Source: Tanypteryx hageni (lineage: Eukaryota; Arthropoda; Insecta; Odonata; Petaluridae). From it: a stretch of 64,000 nucleotides of DNA. The notes under the pieces are model-generated. The model saw only the letters and a program-made list of their open reading frames with translations. It was not told where the DNA came from and ran no database searches. Every line of letters starts with the position of its first letter. Position 1 is the stretch's first letter. The stretch lies in NCBI GenBank assembly GCA_028673005.1, contig CM054114.1, positions 13,698,516-13,762,515 on the forward strand. The letters are read 5' to 3'. Positions 12,201-25,000 of this stretch are shown piece after piece. The translations under genes and the position numbers were made by a program.

Positions 12201-12578
12201 GTAAGATTCATTTGTGATCTCCAAAAGAGAGACCATGTCACTCAACCTCTATATACGTTAGGCTGGCTTCGCACTGAAGCTCGTAGACGTCTTCACCTCC
12301 TCTCGTTATTTTACCGAATTATAACTCTTCAAAACCCGCAGTATCTGAACTCCAAATTTTCCCAAATGAACTCTGTACACAACGCCAACACTAGGGGCAC
12401 CAATCTCTTCCAGATTCCACATCACAGGACGGAAATTTATAATAAATCCTTCCATGTTACAGCTTGTACACTTTGGAACGCCCTACCTACTGACCTCCAA
12501 AACGCAACATCTCTCCACATATTCAAACATAAATACTTTAAATTGCTGTTCTCTGCCCAAAATTCAGGTCAGCTGTAA
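9208..12578 (+). pseudogene. Retrotransposon ORF2: endonuclease and reverse transcriptase, broken by a frameshift and a TAA
   Basis: The frame probably starts at ATG 9208 (MFNSSPGILP) with a proline-rich leader. It shifts near a C8 run at 9481-9488; the leader continues in the other frame up to the endonuclease. Endonuclease motifs: LYLNAQSL (~9774), AETWL (~9861), FYRPP (~10086), GDFN (10176-10187). The usual SDH triad position reads SAH (10374-10382). TAA at 11070-11072 falls in the KSRA-stop-GADEIP motif. The reverse transcriptase follows in the same frame: RPIPKK, DFRPISLLPV, LLDFSKAFDSVD, VPQGSTLGPLLFS and the catalytic YADD (11718-11729). The C-terminus has LWNALPTDLQNATSLHIF. The enzyme would nick the target and prime reverse transcription there; this copy should not. 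Confidence 0.9.
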
Positions 12579-13293
12579 CATTTTCTTCTTACCAATTGCA
12601 AGACGGCTTCCTTCACTCATCCTTACTTAATTAACATTAATTATTTTTTTTGCAGGTTATCGAGTTCGCAAAGTGTACGCCTCCTTCGACTGTTACCTTT
12701 TCATTGTCTAGTGTCTACTATGTTATAGTGTTTATACTAATTCTCATTGTATTATATCATTCTGTATTGTTTCATACTGTTTTATATCATTTTGTATTAT
12801 TTTATACTATTTCGTATTACTTTATTTTATTATGTATTGTTTTATATCATAGGTGTAATTTTATATAATTTCCTTCTTTCTTATGTTATGCATGATCCAA
12901 CAACAATCTCCATATTCATTGTATATATTTCAAGTATATTTCATCTTATTCTGCCAATTTATTGTATTATATTTCTTGGTTTGCATTACGTTAATACCTA
13001 TATATGTATTTTTTATGACGGTATACAACGATGCTGTATATACGAAGACTTACTGTACATACTCATTTCTATTTAATGTTGTACTACTATATCATTATAT
13101 GTTCACTATCTAGGGTTTTCGCAGGTTTTTCACACCCCCCGTCTCAGTGGGTGTTTTCCTGCGTGGGTTTTACTAGGGAGGACATACCTGTTTTACCTAG
13201 GTTTTCCCCACAATCTCTAATCTGTCTTCAATTTTATATATATATATTTTTTTGCTCTGTATGATTTAGGTATATACTGTTTATGTTATGCAT

Positions 13294-13297
<4 letters not shown>

Positions 13298-13340
<43 letters not shown>
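13298..13340. repeat. TA dinucleotide microsatellite
   Basis: An uninterrupted TA run of about 43 bp in the retrotransposon 3' UTR; it is likely polymorphic in length. Confidence 0.95.
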
Positions 13341-13342
<2 letters not shown>

Positions 13343-13422
13343 TACTTTACCATTTTTTTATATTTTTTATATTGACGAAGCGTTAAATGTAAGAATGGAC
13401 CTTATGGTCTAAATTTCGCCCG

Positions 13423-13428
13423 AATAAA
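13423..13428 (+). terminator. Polyadenylation signal AATAAA of the retrotransposon
   Basis: A canonical hexamer lying a few bases before the TATC tail, so the transcript would end close to the element's 3' terminus. Confidence 0.6.
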
Positions 13429-13434
13429 GACGAT

Positions 13435-13454
13435 TATCTATCTATCTATCTATG
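13435..13454 (+). repeat. TATC-repeat tail of the retrotransposon
   Basis: Four TATC units, then TAT and G, form the 3' end directly before the target duplication. Tandem microsatellite tails replace poly(A) in CR1/L2/I-type elements. Confidence 0.85.
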
Positions 13455-13459
13455 TAACT
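13455..13459. repeat. Target-site duplication TAACT, right copy
   Basis: This copy directly follows the TATC tail (with a final G) and is followed by GGTCCTTTACAAG, the normal continuation of the unit. Confidence 0.85.
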
Positions 13460-13810
13460 GGTCCTTTACAAGTCATTGTTTTAAACTAGGGTTCATTCCT
13501 TTGAAATCCAAGAGTTGACAAAAATTTTGCAATTGAAAAGTGCAGTCATAACGCTAATCATATTATTTCGTTGGTTTCAATTCATTTATCAAATTATTTA
13601 CAATGAATCTAACACACAGTTTCGTAAAATCGAATGCAGCTGAACTACTTCAAAAATATGCAAAGTAGAATATTAGATTGTTCATTAAGGATAATTTAAA
13701 ATTATTTTGATATCTTAACTTCGCTTAATACATTCGCAATTATTTGATGTGTGATACCATTTACAACATTCAGTTTATATTGCAGAAATAAGAAAATGGG
13801 TACCTGATTT

Positions 13811-13813
13811 ATC
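13811..13813. other. Junction of a 299-bp deletion in unit 2
   Basis: The text ACCTGATTTAT|CCCGATGTC joins sequences that lie 299 bp apart in unit 3 (17611 and 17911). The two ends share TAT, so this looks like a microhomology-mediated or slippage deletion. It removes the MAADAS-type frame of this unit. Confidence 0.85.
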
Positions 13814-14011
13814 CCGATGTCAGACTCTCCGTTGACGAAAATTAGGAAAAATGAATCTGTACAATTTGTGCCTCAAAGAAAGATTTTATTATTTGCTAAC
13901 TAAATCAAAGCTACAGTTATTCATGCAACATAAAAAACAATGGGATTCATGAATAATTAATTTTCACATAAATGGTTATTATCATTCTAACTCGTATCGA
14001 ATGAGGAGTTA

Positions 14012-14625
14012 TTAGTTTTTAGGCATTGATGGAATCAGTCCAGGCTTCTCCTCCTGGTCATCTGAATTGCCAGAAGTCAAATCGAGTTCTCCAACCGATG
14101 GAGTATTTAGAGATTTGGATGTACTTCCGATAAATTTCCAAATGTCAGGAAATTTATCTCCAATAAGTTCAAAGTTATTAGGTGCATTCATGTTGGAGTT
14201 GGGTAAATGTATTGTGATGGCGTCTGCGCTATTCCCGCTGAAACCTCCGGGCCCGGCAGATACGGCTTTGGAATCAGCTTTAGATCCGGATAGCCCTCCT
14301 GGGCCAGCGGATAACGATTTTGCTTCCGAGGTTGAGCCTGAGATACCTCCTGGAAAGGAAGAAAAGGAATTGGCGCCCGCGTTAGCCCCGGTGATGGTAT
14401 CTGGACCGGCATTCGTAGTAGGGGCGCCCGTGTTAGAGCCGGAAATGCCTAATGGTGCAGTTGTCAGTGGGTTTGCTCCGGAGATTGAGGCGGAAATTCC
14501 TTTCGAAACCTCGGTGTCATTCGCTACGGAAATATCTGAAGGCACATCGTATTTCCCGTCGGATCCAACGCTTGAAGGGCTAATTCCTGCATTCATGTTG
14601 TTAGAGCCAGCATTTCCTGGCAATG
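14012..14625 (-). CDS. 17-residue-repeat protein, main exon, unit 3
   Basis: The frame is intact. Replacements are E39V, V90F, S131N and E170K. E39V also occurs in units 4 to 9 and marks the left-hand subfamily. The candidate upstream exon is present with the L-to-Q variant in its hydrophobic stretch (VLFTFQLN). Confidence 0.55.
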
Positions 14626-16175
14626 CTGCAAGTTATAAGAAAATTAGAGAAATCTTTATTTTCTGAATAAAAAGATCATGAATTTCTTGATTCACCTAGT
14701 GACCGCAGATTACTCTCGATGCGTTAAGTTGGAATGTAAACAGAACATGTGTGTTAAACATTTATCGTGATCTCAAATACGATTCCACCTTAAGGAAAGA
14801 TATTTGTTATGATTATCATGTGCAAAACAAGCTATGCATATATACAAAGTTTTAGTTTTCTTAAAGAATCCTTTCCCTTTCAATGACGAAAATTAATCAC
14901 TGGTGACGAGTCTGTAAAAATTCAAAAACTTCCATTTCGATAAATTGCCATTATATTTATTATTGATAGTATCATTCAATTGCAGCTGAGTTAAATTAGA
15001 TGTGCCCGGAAAACTAACCTTTTGATTCAATCTGGGCCAAAATGGCACACAATGCCACCAATAACCAAGTTGCCACCCGGATCATCCTTCAAAATCGAGG
15101 AATACTAAAAAAAAAGCTCACTGTCTTCCACACAAGGTCCATAGGTTTAGGAGACACGAAGCGTCAGCACACCTCGGCGACGACCATACGAATGGCTGAA
15201 GAAAAAATCAAGGGCTGGCGAGCAATAACTGCATTGTGAAATGTTTTACGTCAGCTGGGTACTGGCTCGTAGAAATGTAATAAAACAGCGATTCACGGTA
15301 TCCATAAGCCGTTTATGCGGTTTCATAGAATCTTCTTAATGTGGCATTTTTGCTAATGACGCGTTTTCTGAGTGATTCTCTGAGAATTTCGACTTGGACT
15401 TCGGAATCCGCTTAAATTATTATTTCTAAAAGGAGTTACAGGTAAAATTGATACTAGAACGTAAATTTACTTTGGAGTCTTTGAAATTCTCTATTTTAAA
15501 ACATCCGACACAATTGAAAAATTTGATATTGCGTATTTTTATTTCATCTATAACGCATTGAAAACATGGAGTTTTCTTCCATTATGCCAGTCCGCAATCA
15601 TAACGTATGCCGTTTGTTTAAAAAGTTTATAACATCCTAAGTTACGAAACCAATTGAAACAACGATAAATTTTTTAATGCAGTGGTTGAGTGTAAAAAAT
15701 GCCATCTCGATTGAGATTGAGTTCCGTCGTTATTTTCCGTTTGGCTTTAAACGGATATTAAAATTTCATAATGACCAGCCTCTTTGTAATCGTTATCAGA
15801 GTTAGATTATATTTGTTCACAATGACTGTATTAACGAAAGCGAAATTCTATTTATTTCCATGTATTGGCAAGTAGGATTATTATCTATTAAATATTAATA
15901 CACTGTGGGTGATTGTTTTATAAATGATCCCTTTAATTTTTAAAACGATTTCAAAGATTTACTAGAAAAGTATATAGTACGATTTTCTTGAATCAACATT
16001 TGCCGCTATTTATTAAATCGTTGTTTACAAATATTTTCAAACTTCATGGTATCTGCTGAATCAATTCCAGCTTTCAGACATGCAATATATACGTATTTCG
16101 TAGTAGCTTTTTATATGTACAAAATATTAACCAGTGCACTTATACACTAAAGCTTACTTAGTGCTATATTTAAAC

Positions 16176-16183
16176 TGACGTCA
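16176..16183. promoter_or_regulatory. CRE-like palindrome TGACGTCA (shown for unit 3)
   Basis: This is an exact match to the full CREB/ATF palindrome. It is present at 6368-6375 in unit 2 and in most other units. It is changed to TCACGTCA in unit 1 and to TGACTTCA in units 12 and 14. Function is not shown by sequence. Confidence 0.25.
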
Positions 16184-17999
16184 ATTCATTGGGGTTTTTT
16201 ATTAGACCCAATATGGCAATAATTCAGGAAAGGCACATGCGATATTTCGTTATCAAATTTAAAAGACTTGCTTACTTTTCATATGCATGCTCTTATAGAA
16301 AGCTATGGCGGTATTGTTGTTAATTGGAGTGATTATATAAGACGTACCGTTCGTATGATGACATTCCTTTTTCAGTGAGAGTAATATTGTTCTTCTAAAG
16401 CAGACCAGTTATAGAAATATTTTGGGCACGTGGATGATCGCGGATATTTTCCGACCAGAATATATAATTCATAGTGCCTTTCTAAAAACCAGACAACAAC
16501 ATTTTCATAGCGTTTGCACACTCATTATTTTCCTCATTATTGTACTTCAGATCATCCCGGTAGCTTAGGTAATCTAATGGAATGTTTGCAATTGCAAGGT
16601 ACATATTCTTACAAATCAGAATATGAAAGAGCATTCACGCCAGTGTTCTGGTAAATCGACGATATCGTTATCATAGGAAATGAAACATAAATGCTGCCAT
16701 ATGTTTACCAATTGTATTTATATTCATTTAAACGTTATATTTGTCTTTTCAAAATTTTATAAACTTAATTTTCGAATTTTTACGAAGCGACATTATTCAA
16801 ATAGAGCGATTGAGAAATAATTACATGTTCATCAATTACATTTAACAGCAGTATTTTTTATAATTTCTGCACTAACACCCGCCGTTTTGACTAATGGAAA
16901 TGGCGTCCCTATCTTCATCGAAGTCTTAGATACTGTTCTTTGGCTTGCGATAGTGACTTTGAATTGCTGGACGGAATAAATGACTCTTTCTAGTCATTCT
17001 CCACTAAAACATGTTTAGAAATCTCCTTACAAAATTATAGACAGATGACATTACTCCACATTTCGCAATCGTATTTCAGAAGATGGGCGATTGTACGGGA
17101 CGCAGTGACTGTGTCATCAATTTTTCGTTTAACAATATCCCAACGAAATATTTTTAAATTTCTCAAGTATCGGAACTCTAAAAATAAAAATTATTATTCC
17201 AGGATACATGAATATCATAGCGGCATATATAGAGACCTCGAACTCCAATACACTAACTGGTCCTTTACAAGTCATTGTTTTAAACTAGGGTTCATTCCTT
17301 TGAAATCCAAGAGTTGACAAAAATTTTGCAATTGAAAAGTGCAATCATAACGCTAATCATATTATTTTGTTGGTTTCAATTCATTTATCAAATTATTTAC
17401 AATGAATCTAACACACAGTTTCGTAAAATCGGATGCAGCTGAACTACTTGAAAAATATGCAAAGTAGAATATTAGTTTGTTCGTTAAAGATAATTTAAAA
17501 CTATTTTGATAACTTAACTTCGCTTAATACATTCGCAATTATTTGATGTGCGATACCATTTACAACATTCAGTTTATATTGCAGAAATAAGAAAAGTGTT
17601 ACCTGATTTATGTTAAAATGGGAAACGAGTGGAGGATGACTTGATCATTAAAATATATTGCAAAAACCTTATTATTGAGGAATGCTAAATGGCGCTTTTT
17701 TTCTACATAATCGTTGTCATTCGAAGCCATATGTGACGCATCCGCAGCCATGTTTGTTACATTTGTTCAAGCATTTATCGAATGATTGATTGCATTTGAT
17801 AGGTAGACTTAAAACATGGGGTTTTTAAGCGGCCCCCTTATGAAGATAGACCGTTCCGCATTTCTACGAAGCATAACTTCGCAACGGATCAGCTTCTGAT
17901 TTATTCCTATCCCGATGTCAGACTCTCCGTTGACGAAAATTAGGAAAAATGAATCTGTACAATTTGTGCCTCTAAGGAAGATTTTATTATTTGCTAACT

Positions 18000-20900
18000 A
18001 AATCAATGCTACAGTTATTCATGCAACATAAAAAACAATGGGATTCATGAATAATTAATTGTACATAAATGGTTTTTATCATTCTAACTCGTATCGAATG
18101 AGGAGTTATTAGTTTTTAGGCATTGATGGAATCAGTCCAGGCTTCTCCTCCAGGTCATCTGAATTGCCAGAAGTCAAATCGAGTTCTCCAACTGATGGAG
18201 TATTTAGAGATTCGGATGTACTTCCGATAAATTTCCAAATGTCATGAAATTTATCTCCAATAAGTTCAAAGTTATTAGGTGCATTCATGTTGGAGTTGGG
18301 TAAATGTATTGTGATGGCGTCTGCGCTACTCCCGCTGAAACCTCCGGGCCCGGCAGATACGGCTTTGGAATCAGTTTTAGATCCGGATATCCCTCCTGGG
18401 CCAGCGGATAACGATTTTGCTTCCGAGGTTGAGCCTGAGATACCTCCTGGAACGGAAGAAAAGGAATTGGCGCCCGCGTTAGCCCCGGTGATGGTATCTG
18501 GACCGGCATTCGTAGTAGGGGCGCCCGTGTTAGAGGCGGAAATGCCTAATGGTGCAGTTGTCAGTGGGTTTGCTCCGGAGATTGAGGCGGAAATTCCTTT
18601 CGAAACCTCGGTGTCATTCGCTACGGAAATATCTGAAGGCACATCGTATTTCCCGTCGGATCCAACGCTTGAAGGGCTAATTCCTGCATTCATGTTGTTA
18701 GAGCCAGCATTTCCTGGCAATGCTGCAAGTTATAAGAAAATTAGAGAAATCTTTATTTTCTGAATAAAAAGATCATGAATTTCTTGATTCACCTAGTGAC
18801 CGCAGATTACTCTCGATGCGTTAAGTTGGAATGTAAACAGAACATGTGTGTTAAACATTTATCGTGATCTCAAATACGATTCCACCTTAAGGATAGATAT
18901 TTGTTATGATTATCATGTGCAAAACGAGCTATGCATATATACAAAGTTTAAGTCTCTTAAAGAATCCTTTCCCTTTCAATGACGAAAATTAATCACTGGT
19001 GACGAGTCTGTAAAAATTCAAAAACTTCCATTTCGATAAATTGCCATTATATTTATTATTGATAGTATCATTCAATTGCAGCTGAGTTAAATTAGATGTG
19101 CCCGGAAAACTAACCTTTTGATTCAATCTGGGCCAAAATGGCACACAATGCCACCAATAACCAAGTTGCCACCCGGATCATCCTTCAAAATCGAGGAATA
19201 CTAAAAAAAAAGCTCACTGTCTTCCACACAAGGTCCATAGGTTTAGGAGACACGAAGCGTCAGCACACCTCGGCGACGACCATACGAATGGCTGAAGAAA
19301 AAATCAAGGGCTGGCGAGCAATAACTGCATTGTGAAATGTTTTACGTCAGCTGGGTACTGGCTCGTAGAAATGTAATAAAACAGCGATTCACGGTATCCA
19401 TAATCCGTTTATGCGGTTTCATAGAATCTTCTTAATGTGGTATTTTTGCTAATGACGCGTTTTCTGAGTGATTCTCTGAGAATTTCGACTTGGACTTCGG
19501 AATCCGCTTAAATTATTATTTCTAAAAGGAGTTACAGGTAAAATTGATACTAGAACGTAAATTTACTTTGGAGTCTTTGAAATTCTCTATTTTAAAACAT
19601 CCGACACAATTGAAAAATTTGATATTGCGTATTTTTATTTCATCTATAACGCATTGAAAACATGGAGTTTTCTTCCATTATGCCAGTCCGCAATCATAAC
19701 GTATGCCGTTTGTTTAAAAAGTTTATAACATCCTAAGTTACGAAACCAATTGAAACAACGATAAATTTTTTAATGCAGTGGTTGAGTGTAAAAAATGCCA
19801 TCTCGATTGAGATTGAGTTCCGTCGTTATTTTCCGTTTGGCTTTAAACGGATATTAAAATTTCATAATGACCAGCCTCTTTGTAATCGTTATCAGAGTTA
19901 GATTATATTTGTTCACAATGACTGTATTAACGAAAGCGAAATTCTATTTATTTCCATGTATTGGCAAGTAGGATTATTATCTATTAAATATTAATCCACT
20001 GTGGGTGATTGTTTTATAAATGATCCCTTTAATTTTTAAAACGATTTCAAAGATTTACTAGAAAAGTATATAGTACGATTTTCTTGAATCAACATTTGCC
20101 GCTATTTATTAAATCGTTGTTTACAAATATTTTCAAACTTCATGGTATCTGCTGAATCAATTCCAGCTTTCAGACATGCAATATATACGTATTTCGTAGT
20201 AGCTTTTTATATGTACAAAATATTAACCAGTGCACTTATACACTAAAGCTTACTTAGTGCTATATTTAAACTGACGTCAATTCATTGGGGTTTTTCATTA
20301 GACCCAATATGGCAATAATTCAGGAAAGGCACATGCGATATTTCGTTATCAAATTTAAAAGACTTGCTTACTTTTCATATGCATGCTCTTATAGAAAGCT
20401 ATGGCGGTATTGTTGTTAATTGGAGTGATTATATAAGACGTACCGTTCGTATGATGACATTCCTTTTTCAGTGAGAGTAATATTGTTCTTCTAAAGCAGA
20501 CCAGTTATAGAAATATTTTGGGCACGTGGATGATCGCGGATATTTTCCGACCAGAATATATAATTCATAGTGCCTTTCTCAAAACCTGACAACAACATTT
20601 TCATAGCGTTTGCACACTAATTATTTTCCTCATTATTGTACTTCAGATCATCCCGGTAGCTTAGGTAATCTAATGGAATGTTTGCAATTGCAAGGTACAT
20701 ATTCTTACAAATCAGAATATGAAAGAGCATTCACGCCAGTGTTCTGGTAAATCGACGATATCGTTATCATAGGAAATGAAACATAAATGCTGCCATATGT
20801 TTACCAATTGTATTTATATTCATTTAAACGTTATATTTGTCTTTTCAAAATTTTATAAACTTAATTTTCGAATTTTTACGAAGCGACATTATTCAAATAG

Positions 20901-22095
20901 AGCGATTGAGAAATAATTACATGTTCATCAATTACATTTAACAGCAGTATTATTTATAATTTCTGCACTAACACCCGCCGTTTTGACTAACGGAAATGGC
21001 GTCCCTATCTTCATCGAAGTCTTAGATACGGTTCGTTGGCTTGCGATAGTGACTATGAATTGCTGGACGGAATAAATGACTCTTTCTAGTCATTCTGCAC
21101 TAAAACATGTTTAGAAATCTCCTTACAAAATTATAGACAGATGACATTACTCCACATTTCGCAATCGTATTTCAGAAGATGGGCGATTGTACGGGACGCA
21201 GTGACTGTGTCATCAATTTTTCGTTTAACAATATCCCAACGAAATATTTTTAAATTTCTCAAGTATCGGAACTCTAAAAATAAAAATTATTATTCCAGGA
21301 TACATGAATATCATAGCGGCATATATAGAGACCTCAAACTCCAATACACTAACTGGTCCTTTACAAGTCATTGTTTTAAACTAGGGTTCATTCCTTTGAA
21401 ATCCAAGAGTTGACAAAAATTTTGCAATTGAAAAGTGCAATCATAACGCTAATCATATTATTTTGTTGGTTTCAATTCATTTATCAAATTATTTACAATG
21501 AATCTAACACACAGATTCGTAAAATCGGATGCAGCTGAACTACTTGAAAAATATGCAAAGTAGAATATTAGTTTGTTCGTTAAAGATAATTTAAAACTAT
21601 TTTGATAACTTAACTTCGCTTAATACATTCGCAATTATTTGATGTGCGATACCATTTACAACATTCAGTTTATATTGCAGAAATAAGAAAAGTGTTACCT
21701 GATTTATGTTAAAATGGGAAACGAGTGGAGGATGACTTGATCATTAAAATATATTGCAAAAACCTTATTATTGAGGAATGCTAAATGGCGCTTTTTTTCT
21801 ACATAATCGTTGTCATTCGAAGCCATATGTGACGCATCCGCAGCCATGTTTGTTACATTTGTTCAAGCATTTATCGAATGATTGATTGCATTTGATAGGT
21901 AGACTTAAAACACGGGGTTATTAAGCGGCCCCCTTATGAAGATAGACCGTTCCGCATTTCTACGAAGCATAACTTTGCAACGGATCAGCTTCTGATTTAT
22001 TCCTATCCCGATGTCAGACTCTCCGTTGACGAAAATTTGGAAAAATGAATCTGTACAATTTGTGCCTCTAAGGAAGATTTTATTATTTGCTAACT
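18000..22095. repeat. Array unit 4
   Basis: This is a complete unit of 4,096 bp. Its right part, from about 20,953, begins the first copy of the 8,193-bp two-unit block and matches unit 6. Its left part differs from unit 6 at several sites, for example near 20,297, 20,588 and 20,621. A TAG interrupts the 79-codon minus-strand frame. Confidence 0.95.
18109..18722 (-). CDS. 17-residue-repeat protein, main exon, unit 4
   Basis: The frame is intact. Replacements are E39V, G62A, L111I, A116T, P159H and Q190L. L111I, A116T and Q190L are shared with units 5 to 9. P159H falls in the otherwise constant FPDIWKF motif. Confidence 0.55.
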
Positions 22096-25000
22096 AAATC
22101 AATGCTACAGTTATTCATGCAACATAAAAAACAATGGGATTCATGAATAATTAATTGTACATAAATGGTTTTTATCATTCTAACTCGTATCGAATGAGGA
22201 GTTATTAGTTTTTAGGCATTGATGGAATCAGTCCAGGCTTCTCCTCCAGGTCATCTGAATTGCCAGAAGTCAAATCGAGTTCTCCAACCGATGGAGTATT
22301 TAGAGATTCGGATGTACTTCCGATAAATTTCCAAATGTCAGGAAATTTATCTCCAATAAGTACAAAGTTATCAGGTGCATTCATGTTGGAGTTGGGTAAA
22401 TGTATTGTGATGGCGTCTGCGCTACTCCCGCTGAAACCTCCGGGCCCGGCAGATACGGCTTTGGAATCAGTTTTAGATCCGGATATCCCTCCTGGGCCAG
22501 CGGATAACGATTTTGCTTCCGAGGTTGAGCCTGAGATACCTCCTGGAACGGAAGAAAAGGAATTGGCGCCCGCGTTAGCCCCGGTGATGGTATCTGGACC
22601 GGCATTCGTAGTAGGGGCGCCCGTGTTAGAGCAGAAAATGCCTAATGGTGCAGTTGTCAGTGGGTTTGCTTCGGAGATTGAGGCGGAAATTCCTTTCGAA
22701 ACCTCGGTGTCATTCGCTACGGAAATATCTGAAGGCACATCGTATTTCCCGTCGGATCCAACGCTTGAAGGGCTAATTCCTGCATTCATGTTGTTAGAGC
22801 CAGCATTTCCTGGCAATGCTGCAAGTTATAAGAAAATTAGAGAAATCTTTATTTTCTGAATAAAAAGATCATGAATTTCTTGATTCACCTAGTGACCGCA
22901 GATTACTCTCGATGCGTTAAGTTGGAATGTAAACAGAACATGTGTGTTAAACATTTATCGTGATCTCAAATACGATTCCACCTTAAGGAAAGATATTTGT
23001 TATGATTATCATGTGCAAAACGAGCTATGCATATATACAAAGTTTTAGTTTTCTTAAAGAATCCTTTCCCTTTCAATGACGAAAATTAATCACTGGTGAC
23101 GAGTCTGTAAAAATTCAAAAACTTTCATTTCGATAAATTGCCATTATATTTATTATTGATAGTATCATTCAATTGCAGCTGAGTTAAATTAGATGTGCCC
23201 GGAAAACTAACCTTTTGATTCAATCTGGGCCAAAATGGCACACAATGCCACCAATGACCAAGTTGCCACCCGGATCATCCTTCAAAATCGAGGAATACTA
23301 AAAAAAAAGCTCACTGTCTTCCACACAAGGTCCATAGGTTTAGGAGACACGAAGCGTCAGCACACCTCGGCGACGACCATACGAATGGCTGAAGAAAAAA
23401 TCAAGGGCTGGCGAGCAATAACTGCATTGTGAAATGTTTTACGTCAGCTGGGTACTGGCTCGTAGAAATGTAATAAAACAGCGATTCACGGTATCCATAA
23501 TCCGTTTATGCGGTTTCATAGAATCTTCTTAATGTGGTATTTTTGCTAATGACGCGTTTTCTGAGTGATTCTCTGAGAATTTCGACTTGGACTTCGGTAT
23601 CCGCTTAAATTATTATTTCTAAAAGGAGTTACAGGTAAAATTGATACTAGAACGTAAATTTACTTTGGAGTCTTTGAAATTCTCTATTTTAAAACATCCG
23701 ACACAATTGAAAAATTTGATATTGCGTATTTTTATTTCATCTATAACGCATTGAAAACATGGAGTTTTCTTCCATTATGCCAGTCCGCAATCATAACGTA
23801 TGCCGTTTGTTTAAAAAGTTTATAACATCCTAAGTTACGAAACCAATTGAAACAACGATAAATTTTTTAATGCAGTGGTTGAGTGTAAAAAATGCCATCT
23901 CGATTGAGATTGAGTTCCGTCGTTATTTTCCGTTTGGCTTTAAACGGATATTAAAATTTCATAATGACCAGCCTCTTTGTAATCGTTATCAGAGTTAGAT
24001 TATATTTGTTCACAATGACTGTATTAACGAAAGCGAAATTCTATTTATTTCCATGTATTGGCAAGTAGGATTATTATCTATTAAATATTAATCCACTGTG
24101 GGTGATTGTTTTATAAATGATCCCTTTAATTTTTAAAACGATTTCAAAGATTTACTAGAAAAGTATATAGTACGATTTTCTTGAATCAACATTTGCCGCT
24201 ATTTATTAAATCGTTGTTTACAAATATTTTCAAACTTCATGGTATCTGCTGAATCAATTCCAGCTTTCAGACATGAAATATATACGTATTTCGTAGTAGC
24301 TTTTTATATGTACAAAATATTAACCAGTGCACTTATACACTAAAGCTTACTTAGTGCTATATTTAAACTGACGTCAATTCATTGGGGTTTTTTATTAGAC
24401 CCAATATGGCAATAATTCAGGAAAGGCACATGCGATATTTCGTTATCAAATTTAAAAGACTTGCTTACTTTTCATATGCATGCTCTTATAGAAAGCTATG
24501 GCGGTATTGTTGTTAATTGGAGTGATTATATAAGACGTACCGTTCGTATGATGACATTCCTTTTTCAGTGAGAGTAATATTGTTCTTCTAAAGCAGACCA
24601 GTTATAGAAATATTATGGGCACGTGGATGATCGCGGATATTTTCCGACCAGAATATATAATTCATAGTGCCTTTCTCAAAACCAGACAACAACATTTTCA
24701 TAGCGTTTGCACACTCATTATTTTCCTCATTATTGTACTTCAGATCATCCCGGTAGCTTAGGTAATCTAATGGAATGTTTGCAATTGCAAGGTACATATT
24801 CTTACAAATCAGAATATGAAAGAGCATTTACGCCAGTGTTCTGGTAAATCGACGATATCGTTATCATATGAAATGAAACATAAATGCTGCCATATGTTTA
24901 CCAATTGTATTTATATTCATTTAAACGTTATATTTGTCTTTTCAAAATTTTATAAACTTAATTTTCGAATTTTTACGAAGCGACATTATTCAAATAGAGC

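Larger units (their letters stand above)
7451..13454 (+). mobile_element. CR1/L2-like non-LTR retrotransposon, apparently full length but inactivated
   Basis: A 6,004-bp insertion breaks unit 2 between ACACTAACT and TAACTGGTCC; every other complete unit has the uninterrupted site ACACTAACTGGTCC. Layout: 5' region with a duplicated 21-bp motif, ORF1 (coiled coil and RRM-like), a ~940-bp inter-ORF region, ORF2 (apurinic-type endonuclease, reverse transcriptase, C-terminal domain), 3' UTR, AATAAA, and a TATC-repeat tail with no poly(A). A microsatellite tail and the ORF2 C-terminus LWNALPTDLQ point to the CR1/L2 group over Jockey or RTE; the exact clade needs phylogeny. Both ORFs carry nonsense codons, so the copy should be non-autonomous. 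It lies antisense to the array's repeat-protein frames. Confidence 0.93.
12579..13454 (+). other. Retrotransposon 3' UTR and tail
   Basis: This is AT-rich and non-coding. It includes a T-rich stretch with recurring TTTTATATCAT-like words (12,740-12,860), an uninterrupted TA dinucleotide run at 13298-13340, an AATAAA at 13423-13428, and the TATC-repeat tail (13435-13453). Short frames here are products of low complexity. Confidence 0.8.
4098..13901. repeat. Array unit 2, interrupted by a retrotransposon and a 299-bp deletion
   Basis: Unit sequence runs 4098-7450 and resumes at 13455. A 6,004-bp retrotransposon lies between, flanked by a duplicated TAACT. Past the insertion the unit lacks 299 bp at the junction near 13812, so it also lacks the MAADAS-type small frame. 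Its 612-bp open frame (4207-4818) is intact. Confidence 0.95.
13902..17999. repeat. Array unit 3
   Basis: This is a complete unit of 4,098 bp. In its spacer a TAG interrupts the 79-codon minus-strand frame near 16,490. The CRE-like palindrome TGACGTCA is present at 16176-16183. Confidence 0.95.

Noticed and set aside
12650..13264. Several 70-110-codon plus-strand frames in the retrotransposon 3' UTR
   Set aside because: They are translations of T-rich low-complexity sequence (runs of Ile, Leu, Tyr and Phe) downstream of the ORF2 stop.
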